Assembly (NCBI GenBank): GCA_031261485.1
Contig: JAISJO010000082.1
Location: 1-64,000, forward strand
Origin: Propionibacteriaceae bacterium
GTDB lineage: Bacteria; Actinomycetota; Actinomycetes; Propionibacteriales; Propionibacteriaceae
Direction: 5' to 3'
DNA length: 64,000 bases
The notes below the pieces were generated by a model that saw nothing but the letters and a program-made list of their open reading frames with translations, did not search any database and was not told the DNA's origin. The translations under genes were made by a program, and so were the position numbers. Shown one piece after another: positions 8,928-19,002 of this stretch (the first letter of the stretch is position 1; each line of letters opens with the position of its first letter).

Positions 8928-8957
8928 TTGACATCCAATCATTCTTGGCAGAATAAT
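8928..8957 (+). promoter_or_regulatory. Predicted housekeeping-sigma promoter of the NTPase operon
   Basis: A consensus -35 TTGACA (8928-8933) and a near-consensus -10 AATAAT (8952-8957) are separated by 18 bp, in an AT-rich patch of an otherwise GC-rich region. The expected transcription start near 8964 gives a leader of about 90 nt to the first ATG at 9056. No second comparable promoter is seen before 30900, in keeping with a single transcript. Confidence 0.65.
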
Positions 8958-9055
8958 GGGTTATCGCTTCATTTCCGTCGTTGGGGCTGATTAGCTGTGG
9001 TGTTGTTCATTCGGCTATGTGGTTGGCGGTAGACAAGCACAACGGGGGGTAGACA

Positions 9056-9583
9056 ATGGCTCTTCCACCAGGGTCTCCTGGGCCGGGTTTTTCGCCAAGC
9101 ACGCCAGCGCACCCGAGTACGCCTGGAGCACCATTTTCGGTCCCACAGCCCTTTGCCAGCAGCACTAAGAGCGCCCCCCCCCCAGCGAATCCCCCAGGTG
9201 TCTCTGGCGGAGGGACCACCTCGTACAGAGTTGGCCAACCAGCCACTAGTCCAGTCAGTTCCGTTGACCCTCCGTGGGAATTGTACCTGGTGGCCGTTGC
9301 TGCCGTCGTGATTGGTGTTGTTGCGTCGCAGTTCGTCGGCGACAAGACACTGTGGGTGATTCTTCCGTGGGTATGGACTAGCACGACTGGTTTTGTGGCC
9401 ATGGCAAGGTACCAACGGGTCGAGAACAGCCGCCGAACGAACGCGAGGTGGAAATACAAGGACCTTCCCCACCCAAAGTGGTTGCGACTGGGGGTGTTCC
9501 TCATCATTATTGCCGGCATCGTGCGGACCGCTTATCTGGTGGGCAACTATTTCGGAATGTACTGGCCTGGAGGCTTATCATGA
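9056..9583 (+). CDS. Small Pro-rich membrane protein, first gene of NTPase operon
   Basis: A 175-residue protein not assigned to a family. Residues 1 to ~70 are low-complexity Pro/Ser/Gly (PGPGFSPSTP-like), followed by two or three hydrophobic segments: about 78-95 (LYLVAVAAVVIGVVAS), a weaker one near 100-118 (LWVILPWVWTSTTGFVAM) and about 147-165 (LGVFLIIIAGIVRTAYLV). The loop between them is strongly basic (ENSRRTNARWKYKDLPH) and so probably cytoplasmic. A GGGGGG tract precedes the ATG. Its stop overlaps the ATG of the vWA gene (ATGA), so the two products are likely made together and may form a membrane subcomplex. The Pro-rich part resembles the C-terminal tail of the next protein in composition. 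Confidence 0.75.
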   Translation: MALPPGSPGPGFSPSTPAHPSTPGAPFSVPQPFASSTKSAPPPANPPGVSGGGTTSYRVGQPATSPVSSVDPPWELYLVAVAAVVIGVVASQFVGDKTLWVILPWVWTSTTGFVAMARYQRVENSRRTNARWKYKDLPHPKWLRLGVFLIIIAGIVRTAYLVGNYFGMYWPGGLS

Positions 9584-12489
9584 GGCGGCGTGTCTTCCTG
9601 GCTACCATTGCTGCTGCGGCCTTGGCCCTTGGCTTGCTCGCACCCAACAGCGTCAGCGCGGCCCCAACCGAGGCTCCCGCTGACCCTGTTGCGTCGACCG
9701 CAGTAGCCGCCTGGGCATCCTGCATCTCAGTCAAGAAGACGGGCAACGTGCTAATCCTCGTTGACCAGTCAAGGTCGCTCGCCGACACGGACAGGTCTCA
9801 GTCGCGCGTGAGCGCGGGCCTCTCGGTTCTTGACCGCCTCGTGTCTATATACAGCGAGGCACGAGACCTCAACTTCAACGCTCAGGTAGCCGGGTTTGCC
9901 TCCGACATCGCTCCAGGCATGTGGACTCCACTGAACGCGTCAACCGTCGGCACCCTCAACAGTCGGGTCATCGAGTTGGGTGCCGATGCCAGGTACGAGG
10001 AAACTGACTACTACCATGCTCTGTACGGCGCTCTGAGGCAGTTCGAAACGGCACCGAGCACTGATTGCCGAGCCATCTTCTGGCTGTCTGACGGAATGTT
10101 CGACCTCACAACCAATGCGAACGCATCCGGATTCCCGCCACCGCTGGGGCGCGCTGGGCAGCCCACCAAAGACTACGATCCGGAACAAGTCATTCTCGAC
10201 ACCAATCAGAAAGTCGACGCATTGGAAGCCGCAGCCCAGAAGTCGATGTGCGCTCCGGGCGGCCTGGTCGGAGATGTTCGACGGGCTGGCATTCGCGTCT
10301 TCGGCATCGGTTTCCACAATGATCCTGGCTACTCGTTCGATTTCATGCGCGCTCTGGTTGAAGGCGGACCGTATCTGGGATCGCCTTGCGGCCCGACAGT
10401 GGCGGGCATGACACCCCCCGGTACTTTCACCACAGGCAATGCCGACATCATCATAGACGCACTGGGCGGACTCATACCTGGCACGGATACGCACGTTGCC
10501 CTGTGCCCGGCAATAGATGACGGATCTCCTGCGGACCGGTGTGGGGTGACCTTCGGGCTGCATGAGTGGTTCGACCGGGTCAACCTCCAGGCCTCTGTCA
10601 ACTCGTCATCCGTCAGCGAATTCCAGGTTTTCGTGACCGCACCCAGCGGCGCACGCGTCGAATTGACCAACCCCGGCCAGGGCACACCGGCCGAATCGGC
10701 AATAGGTGGGGTGGGCCTCCGTTGGACCTGGTGGTCCTCTGGATCGGTCAATCTCGACCTGATCGACTCGGAGGCGACTGGATCGGCTGATGATTGGGCG
10801 GGGGCGTGGACTCTTCAGTTATATGGCCAAGTCAAGGACCCTGCGGTGGAGTGCCTGCCCGACGACTCGGCGTCGTGGCCCAACTGCGGCTATGTCAGTC
10901 TATATTTCAATGCGGATGTCGAACCGGTCCTGACCCTCACCGACATCGACAGCGGGCACGCCGTCGTGGTGGCCAACGAAGCACAGTCTGGCCAGGCTGT
11001 CCACGCCAACCGCAACATGGAAGCGGCCTATGCCGTGAGGTCCGAACAAGGGACGCTTGTCACCCGTCTTCCAGAAGGTGTGAAGGGCACGCTGTGCGTC
11101 ACGTACACCTACCCGTCCACCATCCAGGAATTCTGCCCCACCACGTTTGGGCGCCAGCAGTTCGTCGTGCCCGCATCGGATCAGGGCGTGCTCGAAATCG
11201 GGCTGAGATTGAACCTCAGCATCCTCTTGGAGCGAGCTGGCGAGTCGATTTCGACGGCGTTCCAGCCAGTCGAGACGGGTGTCACAATTCCGATTCGACC
11301 TGCCAGTGGGTACCCGGAAATTGATCTGACGCCGATTGACGTCGGCGAGCTGAACGACGACAACGAATTCTCCGTGACGACAACCATCCGCGCCACACTG
11401 GAACCCGGCGAGGCGGGCTGCGTCTGGCTCCCGGCGGGCCAGGAGTGGCCAGTCGAGGGGATTGAGGGCATATCGGCGACATCCGTGTACGACTCACGAA
11501 ACACCTGTCTGACCGTCCCTGGCGGTGGCACAGTCGACCTCCCCGTCACTTTGACAGCAGCCAAGGAGGGTACAGCACTGACTTTCAGCGGCACGCTGAC
11601 GGTCCAGGCAGCCCCCGGAGAGACCGACGATCCACCGCAGAGCGCGTCAGTGCCATTCGTGGGGTCGGCTCGCCATATGAATTCGGTAGTGCGTAATGTC
11701 ACTGCCTTTGGATTCGCCCTACTTGGCGTGCTGCTGCCGTGTGGTATTTGGTGGTTGTTCAAGCGTAGTCGGGCCGTCATCCCGTCAGACAATGGCCTCA
11801 CTGCGTCGAAGTGGCGGGTGCAAGTGGACCACAGCCAGGTCTTGTGCGACGGAAGGCCGTTGGAGGCCCGCAGCGAGGCTGGGAGCAACCACGTGCCATT
11901 GCTGGGCATCCCCCCCAGATGTCGTAGCCTGGAGGTCCTCGGCGTCTCACTCAGGGCCACTGCGGGTGGCCTCTGGGGTGCTGCGCGGGTCAAGGCGACG
12001 CTACCTGGCTCGTATGTGGCGGCCGGGTCCGGCGAGTGGAAGGGTGCCACTCTTGGCGGAGACCACCACGGTCAGCTACCACTTGCGGTCCACAATTCCT
12101 GGCTCGTCGTCGCTCAGCCTGGAACGCCTGTCAATGAAGCCACCATCATTGTGTTGGCCAATGCAGGCCGCAAGGGCGCCATTGACGACATTCTGCGAGA
12201 CATCAGAGAGCGCGCCCCTCGGATTATCGCCGATCTACAGGGAGCCATCCAACGATCAGGAACCAAGGCTCCTGCAACTCCACCCACTGGGCCCTTAGGG
12301 GAGCCAGGACCGACCGGTGGGGGACCTGGACCTGGCCCCATCCCATCTCCCCCGAGTCCATTCCCATCGCCGCCGAGTCCATTCCCATCTCCCCCGAGTC
12401 CATTCCCATCGCCGCCGAGTCCGTTCGCCAACGGACAGGCATCTGCCGTCGGCCCACAGCCACCTGCCCCACACCACCCGTACCGCTGA
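9580..12489 (+). CDS. Secreted, membrane-anchored vWA-domain protein
   Basis: A 969-residue protein read from the ATG at 9580 (the track ORF starts 44 codons earlier), chosen because it yields a complete signal peptide (RRRVFLATIAAAALALGLLA, cleavage likely after SVSA) and couples by ATGA to gene one. The vWA domain starts near residue 55, with an intact MIDAS: DQSRS at 62-66, a Thr in ETDYYHAL and WLSDGMFD near 170. Beta-rich, Ig-like segments follow to about residue 690. One TM helix (FALLGVLLPCGIWWLF, ~704-726) ends in KRSR, so the vWA part faces outward and ~240 residues are cytoplasmic. The tail is Pro-rich with four PSPPSPF-like repeats. Likely a metal-dependent adhesion or sensing subunit passing a signal to cytosolic partners. 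Confidence 0.85.
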   Translation: MRRRVFLATIAAAALALGLLAPNSVSAAPTEAPADPVASTAVAAWASCISVKKTGNVLILVDQSRSLADTDRSQSRVSAGLSVLDRLVSIYSEARDLNFNAQVAGFASDIAPGMWTPLNASTVGTLNSRVIELGADARYEETDYYHALYGALRQFETAPSTDCRAIFWLSDGMFDLTTNANASGFPPPLGRAGQPTKDYDPEQVILDTNQKVDALEAAAQKSMCAPGGLVGDVRRAGIRVFGIGFHNDPGYSFDFMRALVEGGPYLGSPCGPTVAGMTPPGTFTTGNADIIIDALGGLIPGTDTHVALCPAIDDGSPADRCGVTFGLHEWFDRVNLQASVNSSSVSEFQVFVTAPSGARVELTNPGQGTPAESAIGGVGLRWTWWSSGSVNLDLIDSEATGSADDWAGAWTLQLYGQVKDPAVECLPDDSASWPNCGYVSLYFNADVEPVLTLTDIDSGHAVVVANEAQSGQAVHANRNMEAAYAVRSEQGTLVTRLPEGVKGTLCVTYTYPSTIQEFCPTTFGRQQFVVPASDQGVLEIGLRLNLSILLERAGESISTAFQPVETGVTIPIRPASGYPEIDLTPIDVGELNDDNEFSVTTTIRATLEPGEAGCVWLPAGQEWPVEGIEGISATSVYDSRNTCLTVPGGGTVDLPVTLTAAKEGTALTFSGTLTVQAAPGETDDPPQSASVPFVGSARHMNSVVRNVTAFGFALLGVLLPCGIWWLFKRSRAVIPSDNGLTASKWRVQVDHSQVLCDGRPLEARSEAGSNHVPLLGIPPRCRSLEVLGVSLRATAGGLWGAARVKATLPGSYVAAGSGEWKGATLGGDHHGQLPLAVHNSWLVVAQPGTPVNEATIIVLANAGRKGAIDDILRDIRERAPRIIADLQGAIQRSGTKAPATPPTGPLGEPGPTGGGPGPGPIPSPPSPFPSPPSPFPSPPSPFPSPPSPFANGQASAVGPQPPAPHHPYR
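12341..12424 (+). repeat. Four 21-bp tandem repeats inside the vWA gene
   Basis: Four units of the form TCCCATCTCCCCCGAGTCCAT alternate with TCCCATCGCCGCCGAGTCCAT, giving a 42-bp higher-order period and encoding the PSPPSPF-type tail. The near identity of alternate units suggests recent duplication and possible length variation between strains. Confidence 0.9.
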
Positions 12490-12538
12490 TCCGTGACTTG
12501 GGCACAATGACCACACCGAATAACAAGGAGAAATTCAC

Positions 12539-15500
12539 ATGAGACGATTCCTGGCCGTGGGCTGTGGTGGTTCTGGTGCTGCCACCTTGGCCTATATGCG
12601 CGACCACCTGAGCGAGACTCTGGCACGCCGAGGCTGGCAGGGCAAGCTCCCTGCTGGATGGCAGTTCGTCGTCATCGACGTGCCCACTGGAGCGCTCAGT
12701 GACCAGCGCCCAAAGACCCGCCCACCCGCCATCGGCCAGTCGGAGGGTGCGTCTGGCGAAGGGCAATACGTTTCCACCGGCTATCCAAACGGCACGTACG
12801 CCATGCTGGACCAGGCTCTGACCACCCGCCTTTCCGCCGCCACCTCCGCCACCAACGAGGGCGGTGGGCTGAAGTTGTTCGGTTCGTGGGCTCCGCGTGA
12901 CCCGTGGGCAGTGAATATCGCCCTGGCGGAGGGTGCGGGTCAGCACCGCGCCATAGGCCGAGCACTCCTCCTCCAGCATGTCCAGACTGTGCAAACGGCT
13001 CTTGACGATGCCGTCGATTCTCTGGAAGGAGCTGGGTCGGATATGCTCCGCCTCAACCCCTTCTTCCCGGACGACCCCTATTCAGGCGATCCGCCCCTGA
13101 TCCTGGTGGTGTCGTCGATGGCGGGGGGATCGGGCGCGTCGATGGCTTTGGATGTCTGCCGCCTCCTGCGCGCCAACGCCCGCAACCAAGGTCGGCAGAT
13201 TGCTGTCTTCATGATCAGCGCCGATGTCTTTAGCGACAACCGGAAATACTCGGAAGACACTCGCCATGGCGCGATGCCGAACGCGCTGGCCATGTTGGGC
13301 GAGATCGTGGCGGCCCAGATGGGCGAATCAACTGCGCACGACCTCGCCCTGCTGAACGCCGCCGGGGCGGATCACCTGGACGGTGCCCTCTTAGGGGCGG
13401 AGACAGAACTTGCAGTGCCTTTCCAGCGCGTCTTTCCAGTCAGCAACCGGATCGGCGGTGGGGTCAAGCTTGGCGACGGCGGGGCCGAACACATCTTCCG
13501 CGCCTTGGGGCTGGGCTTGGGGTCACTCATGGTTTCGGGACAAACCGCTGTTAACGACTTCGTCTCCATCGACCTGACCAATCCTCCCACCCCACCCAAC
13601 ACCAAGTACTTCGGCTGGGGTGCACGTGACGCCACTCGCCTTGTCTGGGGTTCGTTTGGTTATGCCAGCCTCAGTCTGGGCAGAGACAGGTACGAGCATT
13701 ACGCGGCCCAGCGTCTGGCTGGTGCCAGTGTCCGCAACCTGTTGGACGGACACCTGATTGAGGGACTTAGCAGTCAGGAGTCGGTCAACGCTCTAGCGGG
13801 CAGAGACTGGAGGAAGTTCTGGGAACTGGTCGGCCTGCCGACTCTCGAAGGCGGCGTGGCACCGACTGACGAGGCGGGCCGCTGGTTCGAAGGCGTCTTA
13901 GGGGCAGCAGTGTGTCACCAGCAGGCCAGCCAAGTGATTGGCCGAGTGGTGGCACCGAGAGTGGTCCCACCCGCTGGCCAGGCTGCCGGCTCGCAGTGGC
14001 TCAGCGCAGTTGACGGATGGCTGGCAGACTGTCTGTCACCAGTCGTAGCAGATCTGCGCCAGGCCGCCGAACGCGGCGTCTACGACTGGCAGCAGTCCCT
14101 GCGGGGTCGGACCGAGGCCGCCGTCACCCAGGTCATTGGCGAGCGCGGCTTGGAGTATGCCGCCCAGCTCGCGACATCACTGTCCGATTGGCTGCCCTAC
14201 TTCGTGGGTGCCCTGCGCCAGATTGCTGCCGTGCCACCTCATCCTCTCGAGTTGGGGCCTGAACTCCGCGCCACACTGGGAGGCCTCGCCCGCATCGACG
14301 TGGGGAATGGCACCGACGCGAGGAACGAGGTGCTCGCTCAGGTGACTCGGGAGTCGGCTCGCTGGCTTCAACTGACAGCATGTGCCAAGACCGCCGATCT
14401 GCTAGAGAGCTTCGTGACTGATCTGCTCGCACCACTCATTGGCGCACTGAACGATGCCCAGAAGGGGCTTCGCGCGCTAGCTGAGGAGTCGCCCTCAGCC
14501 TTGGGCAGTGCCGATCTGCGCACATCGGATGTCCAGGCCTGGCCGTCAGATCGAGTGCCCTTGCCTCAGCGCTTCACTCAGGCGGTCAACGAGATTGTTC
14601 TGACGGAGGCGGCCGACTTTCCCGCCCAGTATGAGGCTGATGTCCGAGCCGCCTGGATTCATAACCAGAGCTACGATTCCCGTCAGAATCTGACGTTTGA
14701 AGACGCGCAGAACCTCGTCGTTGGCCAGATTGTGACAGGGCAATGGGAGGCTTCAGGCGGGCAGTCCGCGCCAGGTGGACTATTGACCGGTTTCGACACC
14801 TGGTGGGCGGGCCGGGTCTTCCCCAACGACCCCTTTTCAGGGGCCACGAAGCCGATAGGTGAGGCCACTGTGGGTGTCCATGTCCTGCCCGAGGAGGTCT
14901 TGCGTCGGGCCACGGCGCTCGTGCGGCGGCCCAATGATCAGGCGTTCTCAACCTATACCTCGGTCACCCTGAACCAGTGGCTGCAAGATCCTAGTCAACC
15001 CCACGAACAGAAGCGTCGGGAAGACCTTCTGGCTCGCAAGTTCGTCGAGACTCTGGAGAAGGCTCGTCCACTGGCCTTGGCCGAGCCTCGATTGACCGCG
15101 CTGGCCAACGCGGTGACTGAGCCTCGCTACCGATACCGTTTCTCAACCATCCCCTTCCCTCCGACAGTGGTCGCCCGACTGACTCAACTGCTAAAGGGGG
15201 ACGAGCAGTTGGACCCGACAGCGGTGAACCAGTTCACAGGTTCATGCTCCACCAGTTCAGACGCGCAGTCAGTGGCGGTATTCGGCTCCTACCAGCCTAT
15301 GGCCCCGATCGTCTTTAGCGGACTGCTGCAACCAATTGCTGACCAGTATGGTCGGACGGTCCTGCCGACGGCACGGGACTTGTTCTGGCGCTGGCGGCGG
15401 GCGCGCCCCTTGGGAGCCGCCATCCCGCTGTCGAGGGCGGAGCGCCACGCGCTGGCCGCTGGCTGGTTCATCGGCCAGATCACTGGCCACCTGCTGCTTC

Positions 15501-16135
15501 CTGACAAGGATCGCCCCAACGACTCCATCAAGATATGGGCCAGGATTGCAGATGGCAGCGGACGCTGGCTGGAGTTCCCAAGCCCCTTGCTGACTCCACC
15601 CGGCTTCCACGAAGGTCCCTACCATTTCCAGCCCTACGACTGGCTGCCGGCTGTCCTCGAATCGATTCTGTTGGCCTATGCACGTGTGCCCGTGTCGACG
15701 CTAGCTTCACTGGATCCCTACATCGCCCTCCGCAGTCTGTTTGACAGCGGCGACAAGCCATCTGGAGGCCTTGATCTGCCCAACTTGGCCGCCCGCACAA
15801 TCCTTAAGGCGTGGGCGACCGATGGCATAACTCCGGAGGGCGGTGCCAGTCGGGTGCCGCGTTTGGCAGCGTCCACAGGACCGACCCAGCGCATTGAGGC
15901 GGCCCTAGCCTGGCTTCAGGGTCCCAAAGGGCCCCTTGACACTATCCGCACCACCTTTGACCCAGGCCCACGCGGCGATGCTGGGCGCTTCGCCAAGGTG
16001 AGCACCCGCGAGGCGGCGGCCGCCATGCCCCTGTTCGCCGATGTGGCCATGGATGTCAAGAGGGCAGTGGAAGACATCGTCAAGCTGCTGAACGAAATCA
16101 ACGACGACGACATAGAACCACCGGATCGGTTCTAG
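12539..16135 (+). CDS. Tubulin-like protein (Tubulin_2-type)
   Basis: A 1198-residue protein whose first ~400 residues look like a divergent tubulin/FtsZ-type GTPase: an N-terminal nucleotide-binding loop RFLAVGCGGSGAATL and, near residue 194, SSMAGGSGASMALDV, which corresponds to the glycine-rich GGGTGSG signature of tubulins. The rest, to residue 1198, is a long soluble helical region without recognisable motif. No TM segment or signal peptide, so cytosolic. This matches the large actinobacterial proteins labelled tubulin-like that occur beside vWA and GTPase genes. It may form a GTP-dependent filament or scaffold. A 49-nt gap and the ribosome site AACAAGGAG precede the ATG. Confidence 0.8.
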   Translation: MRRFLAVGCGGSGAATLAYMRDHLSETLARRGWQGKLPAGWQFVVIDVPTGALSDQRPKTRPPAIGQSEGASGEGQYVSTGYPNGTYAMLDQALTTRLSAATSATNEGGGLKLFGSWAPRDPWAVNIALAEGAGQHRAIGRALLLQHVQTVQTALDDAVDSLEGAGSDMLRLNPFFPDDPYSGDPPLILVVSSMAGGSGASMALDVCRLLRANARNQGRQIAVFMISADVFSDNRKYSEDTRHGAMPNALAMLGEIVAAQMGESTAHDLALLNAAGADHLDGALLGAETELAVPFQRVFPVSNRIGGGVKLGDGGAEHIFRALGLGLGSLMVSGQTAVNDFVSIDLTNPPTPPNTKYFGWGARDATRLVWGSFGYASLSLGRDRYEHYAAQRLAGASVRNLLDGHLIEGLSSQESVNALAGRDWRKFWELVGLPTLEGGVAPTDEAGRWFEGVLGAAVCHQQASQVIGRVVAPRVVPPAGQAAGSQWLSAVDGWLADCLSPVVADLRQAAERGVYDWQQSLRGRTEAAVTQVIGERGLEYAAQLATSLSDWLPYFVGALRQIAAVPPHPLELGPELRATLGGLARIDVGNGTDARNEVLAQVTRESARWLQLTACAKTADLLESFVTDLLAPLIGALNDAQKGLRALAEESPSALGSADLRTSDVQAWPSDRVPLPQRFTQAVNEIVLTEAADFPAQYEADVRAAWIHNQSYDSRQNLTFEDAQNLVVGQIVTGQWEASGGQSAPGGLLTGFDTWWAGRVFPNDPFSGATKPIGEATVGVHVLPEEVLRRATALVRRPNDQAFSTYTSVTLNQWLQDPSQPHEQKRREDLLARKFVETLEKARPLALAEPRLTALANAVTEPRYRYRFSTIPFPPTVVARLTQLLKGDEQLDPTAVNQFTGSCSTSSDAQSVAVFGSYQPMAPIVFSGLLQPIADQYGRTVLPTARDLFWRWRRARPLGAAIPLSRAERHALAAGWFIGQITGHLLLPDKDRPNDSIKIWARIADGSGRWLEFPSPLLTPPGFHEGPYHFQPYDWLPAVLESILLAYARVPVSTLASLDPYIALRSLFDSGDKPSGGLDLPNLAARTILKAWATDGITPEGGASRVPRLAASTGPTQRIEAALAWLQGPKGPLDTIRTTFDPGPRGDAGRFAKVSTREAAAAMPLFADVAMDVKRAVEDIVKLLNEINDDDIEPPDRF

Positions 16136-16136
16136 G

Positions 16137-18992
16137 ATGACAGCGGACACTGCACATCTCGCCATCCTGATCGGCGCACCGGGGCCCGCGGACGGAATCG
16201 TTGACATCCTCCAGGACCTGTCGGCAGTTGGCCTGATCACGCCGTGGGTGTGGATCAGCGCCGATGAGTTGCCAGCCAGCGAGCAGAACACGGCCAGTCA
16301 GCAGAAGAGCCCTCCAGTTCCTGCCTGGCTGATCGCTGAAGGCTGCCGCAAGCGCCTGCCCAGTTTGACGGCCTATCTCAGCAGCCTCGGAGGAAGGGCA
16401 CCCGAGCGCTATCTTGTGGGCGCAGTGTGGGCAGTCTCATCGCGGGCCACAGACGTGGACAGGAAAGCGGTGGAGCACCTGATCCGGAGCCTGAGCGTCG
16501 CCAGCGGTAGCGCCAGGATCGACCGAGTCCGGTTGATTCTCGCAGATCAGCAATCAGCCGTTGCGGCTGATCGCCCGCAGGGTGCCGAGGATTCGCCTGC
16601 TTGGAACAGCTACCACAACCTTCTGGTCGAACCCGTCGACTTGTCGGGTCCGGCTGAGCATGCAGTGTCTGACCAATGGGCGCCTCCGCCAGACGCTTCC
16701 ACCCTCGGTCGGCGGGCGGCGCCGGTCGTGGCCAGTGTTTTCGGACTCTGGACAGGCGGTGACCCAGCCGTCTTGCCAGAACGGTCGGCCAATCACACCC
16801 TGCGCATTGTGCGCAGCTTCCACCGGCGGATCGACGCAACCACGTTGGAGGCAGACCTGCGCGCCAAAGTCTTTGAGACCACTGACACCTTGCCGACTCC
16901 TCAGTCCATGCGCGCAGGCGAGGAATGCGTCAACGACCCCCAAGCCGTGGCGAGCATGGCCGAACAGGTCATGGCGGCCCACCCCCGAGTCTTCGTTGGG
17001 GATGCTTTGCCAGACCTGTCTGAACCTGAGGGTGGTCTGATAAGCGCTTGGGAGCGGATCAAGTTCTTTGCAGGTTTCTGGTGGCGGTCGACTCTCAGCC
17101 TGCCTGGCACCTTCATGGAGAGTGTGCGGAGCTCGTGGTATGGTGCCGCCGCCTGGACGGTCAAGCAGGCCCTTGACACGCCCGAGTCGAGAGACACATA
17201 CTACGCCGGCTCCTACCTAGAGGATGGTTCTCCGCTGGCCTGGCAGGAGCGTGTCCGTGCTGTCGACCGAGCCATGACGCAAGTTGACTTGCCTGCTCTT
17301 GACGCGAACGGATCGGGGGCGCGTGCCACCGAAACATCGAGTCAACTGTGGCAAGACATTGAGGGCGCTGTCTTGACGCTGGCCGACGGCATGGACCGCG
17401 CATTCCCAGCATCAAGAGATGGCATCCGGCGGTCGTTTGTGGCCGGCACGGCAGACATCGCCCCAGGACCCGAGACTGGGTTCGCTGTTCCCAGCCCATG
17501 GAACCGGTCCGTTGAGCAAGGAGGCATCAGCGTAGAGCGAATCGGCCCCGCCAGTGCGCTGCTGGCCGAAGATGCCACCCGCCGCCTGCGCGCCATGGCC
17601 GACCAGAGAGGTGATGACGAAGCACGGCAGGTTGCCAATCGCATTGAGCAGTGGTGGGAGCATCAAAAGCAGTCTTTCCTTGGCCGACTCGCTGACCGTT
17701 TGAAAGAGCGCTTCCTGACGTTGGAGAGACTGTCCAACGACGTCGGCCCCGACCTTTCCTTGGAGCCGTTTGACTTCGAAGCCGCGGTTCGCCGCAGCCG
17801 TCGAGTCCTGCGCGGGATTCTGATTGCGACTGTGGTCATAGCTCTCGGCCTGAGCCAAGTAACCCTGGGGCCAGAGTTTCTTCAGTGGTTTCCCTGGCCG
17901 TGGTCGCCTATTCTCGACACCAAGACGGGGGCGGAGGCAATCCTCGGCGTCTTAGCGGCAGGGTTGGTGGCGTCTTTCGGGGCGTTCACCTACTGGCAGC
18001 GCAAGATTTTCCAGGCTCTGAAGCAAATCCGGCGGCGCGACTTCATCACGCCCAGGCTGGCGCAGCGACGCTTCCATGTGGCCAGCGAACTTCGCCTTGT
18101 GGCCGACGCTTCCGCTCGTCTGACCAGTTGGGCGATGGTCTGGGGCGAACTACTGGCGCGGCCATTCGGCCACGATTTGGGTGCAGTCCCAGGCTATTCG
18201 ACCGAATCGGCGGACAACTTGCCCGACGCCGTCAAGTTCGCCAAGGCTGTGGTTTCGCCGCGCGTGGTGGCCGCTGCGGTCACGCCAGTCCGGAACTACC
18301 TGTTCCGTGTTGGCTGGCTGAGCGGACCAGCGGAAGCCCTGCGACGCGAAGTTGGGTACTACATCATTGATCAGGGGCCGCGCATCCTTGAACGCGATCA
18401 ATTCCTGCGGACTGACAGGGCGGATGAACTCGTCATCATCGGCGGGCAACTCGGCCACGAAGACAGTGCCCTGATGCAGCGTGGAGAGGAGGCCTTCTAC
18501 GGCCTGTCGTTCGACGACTGGACCACGCAGTCCGCCTTGCCGCGCTGGGCCGGTTCGGTGGTCAAATGGGGCGTTCCGCCGAATGGGGCCGCCGAGCTGT
18601 GGAAGCGGTGTTTTGTCATTCCTGAACTTGGGCAGCAATCGTGGGCCGCTGGGGGCGGTCTAGCAGCGCAGCCGGGGCCTCTTTCGGTTGACCATCCCGT
18701 GCGTGACGAAGTCCTGTCAGATGTCGAAGATAGCGACGGCAAGCGGACGATGCGGGAATTCTTGGTCGGTCTTGAGCCCGGCAAGACTATTTCGACACGC
18801 GAGGTCGATCAATCTCTCTTGTGGGTAAGCAAGGTCGGACTGAATTATGAGCCTGCGGATGTCGTCCCGCAGTCGGTGGGCCTCTCAACGCATGTCACAT
18901 TGACGCAGTTCTCGACCCCACTGCAAGCCGACGAGACGCGGTTAGTCACTGCCCCCAGGCCTGACGGCACTCAGGTCAGTGTTCAGTTCTAA
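16137..18992 (+). CDS. Two-TM protein of unknown function in NTPase operon
   Basis: A 951-residue protein I do not recognise. It starts 1 nt after the tubulin-like stop, so it is translationally coupled to it. The first ~550 residues are soluble and begin with a Rossmann-like strand-loop (LAILIGAPGPADGIVD). Two TM helices follow near 558-578 (GILIATVVIALGLSQVTLG) and 600-620 (AILGVLAAGLVASFGAFTYW), with a short external loop, and the last ~330 residues are cytoplasmic. Conservation of position next to the tubulin-like gene suggests it anchors that protein to the membrane; this is inference from coupling and topology only. Confidence 0.72.
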   Translation: MTADTAHLAILIGAPGPADGIVDILQDLSAVGLITPWVWISADELPASEQNTASQQKSPPVPAWLIAEGCRKRLPSLTAYLSSLGGRAPERYLVGAVWAVSSRATDVDRKAVEHLIRSLSVASGSARIDRVRLILADQQSAVAADRPQGAEDSPAWNSYHNLLVEPVDLSGPAEHAVSDQWAPPPDASTLGRRAAPVVASVFGLWTGGDPAVLPERSANHTLRIVRSFHRRIDATTLEADLRAKVFETTDTLPTPQSMRAGEECVNDPQAVASMAEQVMAAHPRVFVGDALPDLSEPEGGLISAWERIKFFAGFWWRSTLSLPGTFMESVRSSWYGAAAWTVKQALDTPESRDTYYAGSYLEDGSPLAWQERVRAVDRAMTQVDLPALDANGSGARATETSSQLWQDIEGAVLTLADGMDRAFPASRDGIRRSFVAGTADIAPGPETGFAVPSPWNRSVEQGGISVERIGPASALLAEDATRRLRAMADQRGDDEARQVANRIEQWWEHQKQSFLGRLADRLKERFLTLERLSNDVGPDLSLEPFDFEAAVRRSRRVLRGILIATVVIALGLSQVTLGPEFLQWFPWPWSPILDTKTGAEAILGVLAAGLVASFGAFTYWQRKIFQALKQIRRRDFITPRLAQRRFHVASELRLVADASARLTSWAMVWGELLARPFGHDLGAVPGYSTESADNLPDAVKFAKAVVSPRVVAAAVTPVRNYLFRVGWLSGPAEALRREVGYYIIDQGPRILERDQFLRTDRADELVIIGGQLGHEDSALMQRGEEAFYGLSFDDWTTQSALPRWAGSVVKWGVPPNGAAELWKRCFVIPELGQQSWAAGGGLAAQPGPLSVDHPVRDEVLSDVEDSDGKRTMREFLVGLEPGKTISTREVDQSLLWVSKVGLNYEPADVVPQSVGLSTHVTLTQFSTPLQADETRLVTAPRPDGTQVSVQF

Positions 18993-18997
18993 AGGAG
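18991..18997 (+). promoter_or_regulatory. Ribosome site deciding the start of the FnIII-like gene
   Basis: AAAGGAG lies five bases before GTG at 19003 and overlaps the stop of the preceding gene. It favours GTG 19003 over the upstream in-frame ATG at 18979, which lies inside the previous gene. Confidence 0.75.
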
Positions 18998-19002
18998 CAA
19001 TC

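Noticed and set aside
8502-8942. ORFs of 60-106 codons on both strands
   Set aside because: No start context, no similarity and irregular codon use; region treated as intergenic.
11181-12050. Minus-strand ORF of 289 codons
   Set aside because: Antisense to the vWA gene, without start signal or family features.
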